NCBI RefSeq assembly: GCF_009711415.1
Contig: NZ_SMLZ01000113.1
Location: 47,084 to 111,083 of the forward strand
From: Roseibium denhamense
Lineage (GTDB): Bacteria; Pseudomonadota; Alphaproteobacteria; Rhizobiales; Stappiaceae
Direction: 5' to 3'
Length of the DNA stretch: 64,000 nucleotides
The position numbers were made by a program, and so were the translations under genes. The notes below the pieces were generated by a model, which was given only the letters and a program-made list of their open reading frames with translations, ran no database searches and was not told the DNA's origin. Below are positions 55,524 through 64,000 of the stretch, piece after piece. Each line of letters starts with the position of its first letter. Positions within the stretch are counted from its first letter, which is position 1.

Positions 55524-56522
55524 ATGGGGCAACAAGATCTGATCCTTGGCATCGAGACCTCCTGCGATGACACGTCCGTTGCGCTTGTGGCGCAGGACGG
55601 GACAATTGCCGCTTGTGAAACCTTCAACCAGTTCGAGATTCACGCAGGCTATGGCGGCGTCTTCCCCGAACTTGCCAGCCGGGCGCATGTGCAGGCCATC
55701 CTGCCCGCAGTCGACAAGGTCATGGCGGCGGTTGATCATGACCGCAGCCGCATCAAGGCAATCGGCGTCACCCGCGGGCCCGGTCTGATCGGATCGCTGC
55801 TGGTGGGCGTGAATGCGGGCCAGGCGCTTGGGTTTGCCTGGGACAAGCCGGTCTACGGCATCAACCACCTGCGCGGGCATTTGCGCAGTCCGGACCTTGA
55901 GGAAAAACGGATCGAGTATCCGGCGGTCATGCTGCTGGTCTCCGGCGGCCATACGCTGCTCGCCTATCTGGCCAACCAATCGGACGTGACGCTTCTCGGC
56001 ACAACGCGGGACGATTCTGCCGGTGAGAGCTATGACAAGGTCGCCAGAATGATCGGCCTTGGCATGCCTGGCGGTCCGGCCATCGACAAGCTTGCGAAAA
56101 CGGGTAAGTCCGTCTTCGATTTTCCCCGCCCCATGATGCACCAAGGCTACGAGTTTTCCTTCTCGGGGCTGAAATCCAGTGTTGCCCGGCTCCTGGAGAA
56201 AGAACCGGACTGCGCCAAGGAGGACATTGCCACATCCTTTGTCGATGCCTGCCTGGATGTTTTGGAAAAGAAACTTCGCCGAGCCGTTGACGAGTACCAG
56301 CCGAAATCGCTGGTGGTGGTCGGCGGCGTCTCGGCCAGCCCGCAACTAAGGGCGCAGGTCGATGCGATCTGCACCGAGACCGGTGTCAAATCCTGCCTCC
56401 CGCCGCTCAAATGGGCGACCGACAATGCGGCCATGATTGCGCTTGCCGCCTGGGATTATGTTGCAAAAGATCTGGAACCGGACACGGTGCCGACACCCTC
56501 GCTGGCCGTTTCGGCTTGGTGA
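55524..56522 (+). CDS. tsaD: tRNA N6-adenosine threonylcarbamoyltransferase TsaD
   Basis: A 332-residue Kae1/TsaD protein from the ATG at 55524. GIETSCDDTSVALV is the opening, INHLRGHLRS contains the H-x3-H metal site, LLVSGGHTLL and SGLKSSVARLLE follow, and WATDNAAMIALAAWD carries the late catalytic-site Asp. Transfers threonylcarbamoyl to A37. It ends 13 bp from the convergent hutC stop. Confidence 0.95.
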   Translation: MGQQDLILGIETSCDDTSVALVAQDGTIAACETFNQFEIHAGYGGVFPELASRAHVQAILPAVDKVMAAVDHDRSRIKAIGVTRGPGLIGSLLVGVNAGQALGFAWDKPVYGINHLRGHLRSPDLEEKRIEYPAVMLLVSGGHTLLAYLANQSDVTLLGTTRDDSAGESYDKVARMIGLGMPGGPAIDKLAKTGKSVFDFPRPMMHQGYEFSFSGLKSSVARLLEKEPDCAKEDIATSFVDACLDVLEKKLRRAVDEYQPKSLVVVGGVSASPQLRAQVDAICTETGVKSCLPPLKWATDNAAMIALAAWDYVAKDLEPDTVPTPSLAVSAW

Positions 56523-56535
56523 GCCGGCAAACCCG

Positions 56536-57237
56536 CTAAATGGTGCTGCGCATCCGGTAGCCGGGCGCGAAGATGAGCTTCACATGGGTGATTGGCGCAT
56601 CGCCGGTCCAGGTGATGCGCTCCATGGCGAAGAGCGCGGTGCCTTGCGTGCAATCGAGGATCCGCGCCGTATCCTCGTTGGCGTTGAGCGCGGAAAAGGA
56701 AAGGTCTCCCCGGCTATAGGGCGCGTTGTGGACCAGCCATTCATTCGCGCTGGAGACCTCGAACTTGCGCTGCCGCGCTTCCGGGACCGTGTCTAGGTTG
56801 ATATGCCGTTCTTCGAACGCATAGGGCCGCTCATCGGCAAAGTGGAGCGTTTTGAGATAAAGCACATCTTCGCCAAGCGAGGCGTGAAACACACCGTGAA
56901 GCATGGGCGGAACCGGTTGGTACGCCCGCTCCAGGAGGCTGTGGCGGTAGGTCTTGCCCAGCGCCTCGACCTCCTCCCGGATGATCGGAATGGTGAGCGT
57001 TGCCCGTTGCGGCGGATTGAGCGCAACCCGGGTGCCAGCCCGGCGCTTTCGGATGACAAGCCCGCTTTCCGCCAGATCTCTCAGGGCCCGGTTCACGGTC
57101 GTGCGCGCGCAGCCGAACTCCTCCGCCAGATCCGCCTCATGCGGGATCTGCGCGCCCGGCTCCCAGACGCGGTCATGGATCCGGCGAAGCAGCTCTTCGC
57201 GGATACCCGTCCAGGAGTTTGTATCGGTCAGGGCCAC
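56536..57237 (-). CDS. hutC: GntR-family repressor of histidine utilisation HutC
   Basis: A 233-residue regulator with a GntR winged helix (IPHEADLAEEFGCARTTVNRAL) and a C-terminal UTRA effector domain that in HutC binds urocanate. It should repress the hut genes until urocanate accumulates. It follows hutF by 17 bp and converges on tsaD. Confidence 0.92.
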   Translation of the reverse strand: MALTDTNSWTGIREELLRRIHDRVWEPGAQIPHEADLAEEFGCARTTVNRALRDLAESGLVIRKRRAGTRVALNPPQRATLTIPIIREEVEALGKTYRHSLLERAYQPVPPMLHGVFHASLGEDVLYLKTLHFADERPYAFEERHINLDTVPEARQRKFEVSSANEWLVHNAPYSRGDLSFSALNANEDTARILDCTQGTALFAMERITWTGDAPITHVKLIFAPGYRMRSTI

Positions 57238-57254
57238 GGAGGGTTGGTTCCTTG

Positions 57255-58643
57255 TTAGAGGCGGGCGCGCAGCGCGCTCATGGTTGAGCGGTATCGCGCG
57301 CGGATTTCGTCGCCTTCTACATGAGTTCCGCCGGTGACAACATGGCGGCCTGCGGACCAGACATCCTGCACCATCCTGTCGTCGCCAGCGAAAATGTAGG
57401 CATCCAGGATTTCGTCACCCGCACGCCCTTCCAGATCAATGGTCACGGCATCAAGGGCAACGAGATCCGCGAAGCATCCTGACGCGATCTGTCCAGACTT
57501 GCGTCCGCAGGCCTGCGCGCTGCCGGAAACGGCGCCATCAAACAGGACACGGCCTGTGGACTTGTCCGGTGTTGCGACGGAAGCCCGGCATTTGTCGCGC
57601 AGGCGCTGGGAGTATTCGAGCGTGCGCAACTCTTCTGACAAGGAAATGCGGATGTTGGAATCAGACCCAACCCCAAACTTACCACCCGCCTCCAGATAGC
57701 GGACGCCGTCGAAAATGCCGTCCCCGAGGCTTGATTCGGTGATCGGACACAGGCCGGCAACGGCCCCCGTCGCGGCGAGCCCCCGCGTTTCTTCCGGCTT
57801 CATCTGGGTGCAGTGGATCAGGCACCAGTTCGCCGAAACACCATGGTTTTCCAGCAGCCACTCGACGGGCCGTCTGCCCACCGCCGCGAGGACTTCCTCA
57901 ACTTCGGCAACCTGCTCGGCCAGATGCATATGCAGGGGCTCTTGCCCCGCGAGCGCGACCGAGTTTTGCAGGCCCTCAACATCGACAGCGCGCAAGGAGT
58001 GCGGTGCGACGCCCAAAATACAATCTTGATCAAGGGACTTCAGGGCGTTTCCTGCCTGCTCATGCAGCTTCTGAAACCGGTCAAACTCATTGCCGAAGCG
58101 GATTTGTCCCGGCGCGAGCGGACGCTTGTCGCAGCCGCCATGGGTGTAAAGCACCGGCAGCAAGGTCAAGCCGATGCCGGTCGCGCTGGCGGCAGAGATG
58201 ATCCGCTCGGACATTTCCGCAAGGTTGCCATAGGGCTCCCCGCCCGGCTGGTGATGGAGATAGTGGAACTCGCCGACGCCGGCATATCCAGCCTCCAGCA
58301 TTTCCATTTGCACGAAGGCGGCAATCGCCTCGACATCTTCCGGGGTGAGCGTATCGAGAAACCGGAACATGATCTGCCGCCAGGTCCAGAAGCTGTCACG
58401 GCTTTCCTGGCCCCGGCGTTCGCTCATCCCGGCCATCGCGCGCTGAAAGGCATGGCTGTGCAGGTTGGACGGCGCGGGCAGCAAGATACCGGCCTTGTGG
58501 TCCGCTCCCGCAGACGAGTTGGCCCCGGTTTCGACCCCGGAAATCTGGCCGTTGGCTGACAACTCAATACGGACATTTTCCGCCCAGCCACTCGGAAGTA
58601 GGGCTTGGCTTGCGAAAATCGTGGTGTCTTGCGCCGTGGGCAT
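57255..58643 (-). CDS. hutF: Formimidoylglutamate deiminase HutF
   Basis: A 462-residue amidohydrolase from the ATG at 58643 (MPTAQDTTIF, preceded by GGGAAAGAGA). PSNLHSHAFQRAM supplies the HxH metal ligands, HLAEQVAEVEEV and LIHCTQM the later His, and VGSDSNIRISL the Asp. It converts formimidoyl-glutamate to formyl-glutamate plus ammonia, which HutG then hydrolyses. Divergent from hutI; cotranscribed with hutC. Confidence 0.93.
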   Translation of the reverse strand: MPTAQDTTIFASQALLPSGWAENVRIELSANGQISGVETGANSSAGADHKAGILLPAPSNLHSHAFQRAMAGMSERRGQESRDSFWTWRQIMFRFLDTLTPEDVEAIAAFVQMEMLEAGYAGVGEFHYLHHQPGGEPYGNLAEMSERIISAASATGIGLTLLPVLYTHGGCDKRPLAPGQIRFGNEFDRFQKLHEQAGNALKSLDQDCILGVAPHSLRAVDVEGLQNSVALAGQEPLHMHLAEQVAEVEEVLAAVGRRPVEWLLENHGVSANWCLIHCTQMKPEETRGLAATGAVAGLCPITESSLGDGIFDGVRYLEAGGKFGVGSDSNIRISLSEELRTLEYSQRLRDKCRASVATPDKSTGRVLFDGAVSGSAQACGRKSGQIASGCFADLVALDAVTIDLEGRAGDEILDAYIFAGDDRMVQDVWSAGRHVVTGGTHVEGDEIRARYRSTMSALRARL

Positions 58644-58670
58644 GCCGGTCTCTTTCCCTCGTTGACACGT

Positions 58671-58690
58671 TAATATGTGCATGCATATTA
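58671..58690. promoter_or_regulatory. Candidate HutC operator in the hutF/hutI promoter
   Basis: TAATATGTGCATGCATATTA is an imperfect palindrome with alternating purine-pyrimidine, similar in character to HutC sites. It sits 28 bp before the hutF start and 37 bp before the hutI start, so one bound repressor could control both directions. Confidence 0.5.
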
Positions 58691-58726
58691 TCTTTTATCG
58701 CAATCTAATCAAGCGGGAGATGTCCG

Positions 58727-59932
58727 GTGCCACAAAGGCTTCTGACACATGCCAGACTGGCGACCTTCACCCAGACGGGGACGCCCTATGGCTTGATTGA
58801 GGACAGTGTTCTCGCCGTCGACGGCGGCACGATTGCCTATGCCGGACCTGCTGCAGACCTCCCGCAAGCCTTTGCCGGGTTCCCCAAAGAGAATCTCGGG
58901 GGACGCCTGGTCACCCCCGGTCTGATCGATTGCCACACCCATGTCGTGTTCGGCGGCGACCGGGCCCGCGAGTTCGAAATGCGGCTCGAAGGCGCCTCCT
59001 ATGAAGAAGTGGCCCGGGCGGGCGGCGGCATTGTCTCCACCGTCAAGGCAACGCGGCACGCCAGCGAAGACGAGTTGCTTGAAGGCGCGCTCTCCCGCGT
59101 GGATGCGCTCATTGCCGAGGGCGTCACAGCGATAGAAATCAAGTCGGGCTACGGCCTCGATCAGAAGACCGAACTGAAAATGCTGCGGGCCGCCCGCAAT
59201 GTCGGGAGGCTGCGGCCCATCACCGTGCGCACCACCTTCCTTGGCGCGCATGCTGTTCCGGCCGAGTACCAGGACCGCCCGGACGCCTACCTTGACGACA
59301 TCTGCCTGCCCGCCCTGGACGCGGCCCATGCCGAAGGCCTGGTCGATGCGGTCGATGGTTTTTGCGAAGGCATTGCCTTCTCGCCGGATCAGATCGCCAA
59401 AGTGTTCGACAAGGCCAAGGCCCTTGGCCTGCCGGTCAAGCTCCATGCCGAGCAATTGTCGAACCTCGGCGGCACCGCCCTTGCCGCCTCTTATGGCGCG
59501 CTATCCGCCGATCACCTGGAATATCTCGATGAGGCGGGCGTTCGGGCCATGGCATACAGCGGCACCATCGCCGTCATCCTGCCCGGCGCCTTCTACACCC
59601 TGCGCGAGACCCAGGCACCGCCGATTGACCTAATGCGCCAGCACAAGGTGCAAATGGCGCTTGCGACCGACTGCAATCCCGGCTCCTCCCCGCTCGCCTC
59701 CCTTCTGCTCACAATGAACATGGGTTGCACCTTGTTCCGCATGACGCCCGAAGAGGCGCTGGCAGGTGTGACCCGCGAAGCGGCCAGGGCGCTTGGCTTC
59801 ACCGACCGGGGCATGCTGGAGGCCGGCAAGCGCGCCGATCTTGCCATCTGGAACGTGCAGCATCCGGCCGAGCTCAGCTACCGCATCGGCTTCAATTCTC
59901 TTAGTAAACGCATTTTTGGAGGCTCTGAATGA
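58727..59932 (+). CDS. hutI: Imidazolonepropionase HutI
   Basis: A 401-residue amidohydrolase that opens the imidazolone ring to formimidoyl-glutamate. [21 protein letters not shown] has the HxH metal site, [10 protein letters not shown] is typical, and [14 protein letters not shown] supplies the late Asp. It starts with GTG (58727) after CGGGAGA; the ATG at 58720 is in another frame. It overlaps hutH by ATGA. Confidence 0.95.
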   Translation: MPQRLLTHARLATFTQTGTPYGLIEDSVLAVDGGTIAYAGPAADLPQAFAGFPKENLGGRLVTPGLIDCHTHVVFGGDRAREFEMRLEGASYEEVARAGGGIVSTVKATRHASEDELLEGALSRVDALIAEGVTAIEIKSGYGLDQKTELKMLRAARNVGRLRPITVRTTFLGAHAVPAEYQDRPDAYLDDICLPALDAAHAEGLVDAVDGFCEGIAFSPDQIAKVFDKAKALGLPVKLHAEQLSNLGGTALAASYGALSADHLEYLDEAGVRAMAYSGTIAVILPGAFYTLRETQAPPIDLMRQHKVQMALATDCNPGSSPLASLLLTMNMGCTLFRMTPEEALAGVTREAARALGFTDRGMLEAGKRADLAIWNVQHPAELSYRIGFNSLSKRIFGGSE

Positions 59933-61485
59933 GCGCCCTGACGCTGACACCCGGCTCGGTGACACTGGCCGATCTGGAACGGATTTACCGCGAGGAACGG
60001 GCGGTGCGCATCGACCGCGCTGCCCAACCGGCCATCGACCGCGCGGCAGAGCGCGTCGCCGAAGCGGCCCGCGGCTCAGAAGCCGTTTATGGTGTCAACA
60101 CCGGCTTCGGCAAGCTCGCCAGCGTGAAGATCGCTGCGGACGACACCGCCACCTTGCAGCGCAATCTGATCCTCTCCCATTGCTGCGGCGTCGGTGAGCC
60201 GCTCGACCGCACGACCACACGGCTGATGATGGTCCTGAAGCTCCTGTCCCTGGGACGCGGCGCCTCCGGGGTACGCTTCGAGGTCTTGAAGCTGATTGAG
60301 GACTGCCTTGAGAAAGGCGTCACCCCTGTCGTGCCTTCGAAAGGGTCCGTCGGCGCTTCCGGCGATCTTGCCCCCCTCGCCCACATGACCGCCGCGCTGA
60401 TCGGCGAAGGCGAGGCCGAATTCGAGGGCCAGCGCCTGCCCGGGGGTGAGGCGTTGAGCCGTGCGGGCCTGACGCCCGTGGTCCTTGGCCCCAAGGAAGG
60501 CCTTGGCCTCATCAACGGCACCCAGTTTTCGACCGCCTGCGCGCTGGTCGGCCTGTTCGACGCCTGGCGGCTGGCCGAGGCGACCCTCGTCACGGCAAGC
60601 CTTTCCACAGATGCGATCATGGGCTCGACCGCACCGCTCCTGCCCGAAATCCACGAGCTGCGCGGGCACCGGGGCCAGATCGAAGTCGCCAGCGCCATGC
60701 GCGGCATCATGGAGGGGTCCGAGATCCGCGAAAGCCACCGCGAGGGCGACACCCGTGTTCAGGATCCCTACTGCATCCGCTGCCAGCCGCAGGTGGCCGG
60801 GGCTTGCGTCGATCTTCTGCGCATGGCCGCGACCACGCTGGAAATCGAGGCGAATGCCGCAACCGACAATCCACTGGTGCTGGTCGAGGCGGACCGGATC
60901 GTTTCCGGCGGCAACTTCCACGCCGAACCCGTTGCCTTTGCCGCTGACCAGATTGCCCTTGCAATTGCCGAACTCGGCGCCATCGCTCAGCGCCGCATTG
61001 CCCTGATGGTTGACCCGGCCTTGTCGTTCGATCTGCCGCCGTTCCTCGCCAAGGATCCGGGCCTGAACTCCGGCATGATGATCGCCGAAGTCACGACCGC
61101 GGCCCTGATGAGCGAGAACAAGCACCTCGCCAATCCATGTTCGACGGACTCAACGCCGACCAGCGCCAATCAGGAGGACCATGTGTCGATGGCCGCCCAT
61201 GGTGCGCGCCGCCTGATCCGCATGACGGCGAACCTTGCGCATATTCTGGGCGTCGAGCTGCTATGCGCCGTTGAAGGCATCGAACACCGGTCACCGCTCA
61301 AGACCAGCCCGCTCCTGCAACTCGTCGCCGCGCGCTTGCGCGACGTGATCCCGCCTCTTGCAAAGGACCGCTACCTGGCCCCGGATCTGGAGACAGCTGC
61401 AGATCTGGTGCGCTCGCGCGCGCTCGTCTCGATTGTCTCCGATGACCACATGATCAAGCTGGGAGCCGCCTATGCAGCCCGTTGA
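59929..61485 (+). CDS. hutH: Histidine ammonia-lyase HutH
   Basis: A 518-residue lyase that converts histidine to urocanate and ammonia. [15 protein letters not shown] contains the Ala-Ser-Gly that cyclises to the MIO group; VNTGFGKLA and [19 protein letters not shown] are further signatures. Full length. It overlaps hutI by 4 bp and hutG by 14 bp, indicating tight translational coupling. Confidence 0.97.
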   Translation: MSALTLTPGSVTLADLERIYREERAVRIDRAAQPAIDRAAERVAEAARGSEAVYGVNTGFGKLASVKIAADDTATLQRNLILSHCCGVGEPLDRTTTRLMMVLKLLSLGRGASGVRFEVLKLIEDCLEKGVTPVVPSKGSVGASGDLAPLAHMTAALIGEGEAEFEGQRLPGGEALSRAGLTPVVLGPKEGLGLINGTQFSTACALVGLFDAWRLAEATLVTASLSTDAIMGSTAPLLPEIHELRGHRGQIEVASAMRGIMEGSEIRESHREGDTRVQDPYCIRCQPQVAGACVDLLRMAATTLEIEANAATDNPLVLVEADRIVSGGNFHAEPVAFAADQIALAIAELGAIAQRRIALMVDPALSFDLPPFLAKDPGLNSGMMIAEVTTAALMSENKHLANPCSTDSTPTSANQEDHVSMAAHGARRLIRMTANLAHILGVELLCAVEGIEHRSPLKTSPLLQLVAARLRDVIPPLAKDRYLAPDLETAADLVRSRALVSIVSDDHMIKLGAAYAAR

Positions 61486-62266
61486 GGTCACCTCCGGCGA
61501 TAGCCCCATCGTTCTGGGCGTGCCCCACGCGGGAACATATGTGCCGCCGGAAATCTGGGCTGACTTGAACGAAACCGGCCACAAGCTGGCAGATACCGAC
61601 TGGCATGTGGACCGGCTCTATTCCGGCCTTCTACCAGGGGCGACCATGGTGAAGGCCAACTTTCACCGCTATGTCATCGACGCCAACCGGGATCCGGCCG
61701 GCGTGAGCCTGTACCCAGGCCAGAACACGACAACGCTGTGCCCGACAACAGATTTTGACGGCCGCCCGATCTATCGGGACGGCCGGGAACCGGACGAAGC
61801 CGAGATCGAAGCCCGGCGCTTGGCATGGCATGCGCCCTATCACGCAGCACTCAAGGCCGAGCTGGAGCGGGTGCGCGAAAAACACGGCATCGCGATCCTT
61901 TATGACTGCCATTCGATCCGCTCCGTCGTGCCGTACCTTTTCGAAGGCACCCTGCCCGACTTCAACACCGGCACCAATGGCGGCACCACCTGCGCGCCCG
62001 AACTCGAGAAAGCCGTTGTCGATGTCACCGCCAAGGCCAGGGGCTACACGTCGATCCTGAACGGCCGCTTCAAGGGTGGCTGGACGACCCGCCACTACGG
62101 CCAGCAGCAAACCGGCATCCACGCCATCCAGATGGAACTCGCCCAGTCGACGCATCTTGTGAGCGAAGACACGCCCTTTGCCTATGACGAGGCCAAGGCG
62201 GAGCGTTTGCGAGTTCACCTTGGAGCAATCCTTCAAAGCCTGGCAGAACTGGGAGTGAAGAGATGA
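61472..62266 (+). CDS. hutG: N-formylglutamate amidohydrolase HutG
   Basis: A 264-residue hydrolase that splits N-formylglutamate to glutamate and formate, the step after Hut[34 protein letters not shown] and LYDCHSIRS are the family motifs. It overlaps hutH by 14 bp and the next gene by 4 bp. HutF and HutG together define the five-step pathway that ends in formate and glutamate. Confidence 0.95.
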   Translation: MQPVEVTSGDSPIVLGVPHAGTYVPPEIWADLNETGHKLADTDWHVDRLYSGLLPGATMVKANFHRYVIDANRDPAGVSLYPGQNTTTLCPTTDFDGRPIYRDGREPDEAEIEARRLAWHAPYHAALKAELERVREKHGIAILYDCHSIRSVVPYLFEGTLPDFNTGTNGGTTCAPELEKAVVDVTAKARGYTSILNGRFKGGWTTRHYGQQQTGIHAIQMELAQSTHLVSEDTPFAYDEAKAERLRVHLGAILQSLAELGVKR

Positions 62267-62658
62267 AGTCAGAAACAGCCGATCCGCTCGCGAGCCTTTC
62301 GGCGGAAGAGCTCGACTACTACCGCCAAAATCCGGAGGAGATACACGAACTCCTGAACCGGGAAACCGTTCGCCGGAAAATGATCGGGTGGATACTCCTG
62401 GCAGCGGCTGTCTTGGTGACTTTGTCGAAAATCATCCCCTTTTTCTTCGGGGATGTCATCGGCGAGTTTGCGTCCGAAGTCGCGATGGATCTCGTGTTCG
62501 AAATGGGTGCAGCACTCATGGGCGCAATTGCGACCCTTTACTTTGTCGAGATCACCCAGGCTCAACAATATGAAGAAAACAAACGCCTCTATCGGGCGCT
62601 GAAAGCCCGCCTAGGCGACAAAAATCCTGAACAGCAGGGAGACGATTCTAATGGTTGA
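62263..62658 (+). CDS. Small membrane protein inside the hut operon
   Basis: A 131-residue protein with two hydrophobic helices ([24 protein letters not shown] at about 40-63 and [22 protein letters not shown] at about 77-98), flanked by a Glu-rich N-terminus ([20 protein letters not shown]) and a charged C-terminal helix. It overlaps hutG by 4 bp and hutU by 8 bp, so it is locked into the operon. It is not a known hut enzyme or a full transporter. Function unknown; possibly it tethers Hut enzymes or assists uptake (inference). Confidence 0.75.
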   Translation: MKSETADPLASLSAEELDYYRQNPEEIHELLNRETVRRKMIGWILLAAAVLVTLSKIIPFFFGDVIGEFASEVAMDLVFEMGAALMGAIATLYFVEITQAQQYEENKRLYRALKARLGDKNPEQQGDDSNG

Positions 62659-64000
62659 CCGCCGCCACAATGCCCGCGACGTATTACCGCCGACCGGCAC
62701 CGACCTCAACACCAAATCCTGGCTGACCGAAGCGCCCTTGCGAATGCTGATGAACAACCTGCATCCGGATGTCGCAGAAAACCCGCACGAGCTGGTTGTC
62801 TATGGCGGTATCGGCCGCGCCGCGCGCACCTGGGAAGACTTTGACCGGATCGTTGTTTCGCTGAAGTCCCTGGAAGAAGACGAAACCCTCATGGTGCAAT
62901 CGGGAAAGCCCGTGGGTGTCTTCAAGACGCACAAGGACGCCCCGCGCGTTCTGATCGCCAACTCCAATCTGGTGCCGAACTGGGCCAACTGGGACCACTT
63001 CCACGAACTCGATAAAAAGGGCCTGGCCATGTACGGCCAGATGACCGCGGGCTCGTGGATCTACATTGGTACGCAAGGCATCGTTCAGGGCACTTATGAA
63101 ACCTTTATGGAAGCTGGCCGCCAGCATTATGAGGGCAACCTGAAGGGCCGCTGGATCCTGACCGGCGGGCTCGGTGGCATGGGCGGCGCCCAGCCGCTGG
63201 CCGCTGTCATGGCCGGGGCCTGCTGCCTTGCCGTGGAATGCGACGAAAAAAGCGCCGACTTCCGCCTGCGCACCAAGTATGTCGATGAAAAGACCCATTC
63301 GCTCGACGACGCGCTGGAGATGATCGAGCGCTGGACCAAGGCGGGCGAGGCGAAATCCGTTGCCCTGATCGGCAACGCCGCCGATGTCTTTGCAGACCTC
63401 GTCAAGCGCGGCGTGAAGCCGGACATCGTCACCGACCAGACCTCGGCCCATGACCCGGTCAACGGCTATCTGCCGCAGGGCTGGACCGTCGCCGAATGGC
63501 GCGCCAAGGCCGAAACGGACCCGAAAGCCGTCGAGAAAGCCGCCCGCGCCTCGATGAAGGTCCATGTGCAGGCGATGGTGGATTTCTGGACCGCCGGTGT
63601 TCCGACGCTCGATTATGGCAACAACATCCGCCAGGTCGCCCTGGAAGAAGGGTTTGAGAATGCCTTCGCCTTCCCGGGTTTCGTGCCGGCCTATATCCGG
63701 CCGCTGTTCTGCCGCGGCATCGGGCCGTTCCGCTGGTGCGCGCTGTCCGGCGACCCGGAGGACATCTACAAGACCGACGCCAAGGTGAAGGAACTCATCC
63801 CGGACGATGAACACCTGCACAACTGGCTGGACATGGCCCGCGAGCGGATCTCGTTCCAGGGCCTGCCCGCCCGGATCTGCTGGGTCGGTCTCGGCCAGCG
63901 CCACCGGCTCGGCCTTGCCTTCAACGAGATGGTCCGCAGCGGCGAGTTGAAGGCGCCGATCGTGATCGGCCGCGATCACCTGGACAGCGGCTCCGTTGCC
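62651..64000 (+). CDS. hutU: Urocanate hydratase HutU (3' end beyond window)
   Basis: The frame from the ATG at 62651 ([20 protein letters not shown]) stays open for 450 codons to the window edge; the family is about 555 residues, so roughly the last fifth is missing. [20 protein letters not shown] is the NAD-binding glycine-rich segment, and [11 protein letters not shown] and [14 protein letters not shown] are family signatures. It converts urocanate to imidazolone propionate. It overlaps the preceding membrane-protein gene by 8 bp. Confidence 0.95.
   Translation, partial: MVDRRHNARDVLPPTGTDLNTKSWLTEAPLRMLMNNLHPDVAENPHELVVYGGIGRAARTWEDFDRIVVSLKSLEEDETLMVQSGKPVGVFKTHKDAPRVLIANSNLVPNWANWDHFHELDKKGLAMYGQMTAGSWIYIGTQGIVQGTYETFMEAGRQHYEGNLKGRWILTGGLGGMGGAQPLAAVMAGACCLAVECDEKSADFRLRTKYVDEKTHSLDDALEMIERWTKAGEAKSVALIGNAADVFADLVKRGVKPDIVTDQTSAHDPVNGYLPQGWTVAEWRAKAETDPKAVEKAARASMKVHVQAMVDFWTAGVPTLDYGNNIRQVALEEGFENAFAFPGFVPAYIRPLFCRGIGPFRWCALSGDPEDIYKTDAKVKELIPDDEHLHNWLDMARERISFQGLPARICWVGLGQRHRLGLAFNEMVRSGELKAPIVIGRDHLDSGSVA

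Noticed and set aside
60076..61125. 349-codon minus-strand frame
   Set aside because: Antisense shadow of hutH; no domain features.
62684..63979. 431-codon minus-strand frame at the window end
   Set aside because: Antisense shadow of hutU, whose real frame (62651 onward) carries the family motifs.

Overview
This window reads as chromosomal DNA of a GC-rich alphaproteobacterium, most likely a Hyphomicrobiales member close to the Stappiaceae (Roseibium/Labrenzia type). That placement is inferred from gene content and order: minCDE, a DUF2948-hisD-UPF0262-phosphatase-infA-maf-yacG run, a HutF/HutG-type histidine pathway, a divergent katG/oxyR pair, and TGA-N9-TCA boxes that resemble RirA sites. 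No 16S gene or taxonomic marker was searched.

Layout. 1-4.4 kb: a DUF3141 protein and a FabI-like reductase, an arrangement associated with polyhydroxyalkanoate metabolism, plus a hydrolase. 4.4-5.1 kb: repeat-rich spacer. 5.1-8.4 kb: katG with divergent oxyR. 8.4-15.4 kb: an orphan ParA-like ATPase, a secreted hydrolase, a LysR regulator facing a methyltransferase, and a three-gene YbhGFS-type ABC exporter. 15.5-26.8 kb: an iron/heme region with a di-heme oxidoreductase, hmuTUV and hmuS on the minus strand, and divergently a TonB-dependent receptor (broken by a one-base frameshift), a small periplasmic protein, exbB, two exbD genes and tonB. Near-identical 105-bp repeats lie on both sides of the heme genes.

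27.2-31.5 kb is the most unusual part. prfC is intact, but its last 123 bp are repeated 2708 bp downstream. Between the copies lies an AT-rich, two-gene segment on the opposite strand: a DUF3696-like AAA/ABC ATPase and a 241-residue protein of unknown function. It looks like a small integrated island without its own integrase, and it is the best candidate here for an undescribed, possibly anti-phage, system.

31.6-44.1 kb: an HD phosphohydrolase, membrane proteins, a CDGSH iron-sulfur protein, a CHASE4-GGDEF diguanylate cyclase, minCDE (MinC with a very long linker), a DMT transporter, a solute-binding protein, tRNA-Phe and a UshA-type nucleotidase. 44.4-51.9 kb: yacG, maf, infA, a frameshifted acetyltransferase, a phosphatase, UPF0262, hisD, DUF2948, a hairpin element, DUF3124 and murA. 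52.3-56.5 kb: tRNA-Thr, an outer-membrane barrel, and all four bacterial t6A genes (tsaE-tsaB-tsaC-tsaD) in one run. 56.5-64 kb: the histidine-utilisation locus (hutC-hutF divergent from hutI-hutH-hutG-membrane protein-hutU). hutU runs off the window end.
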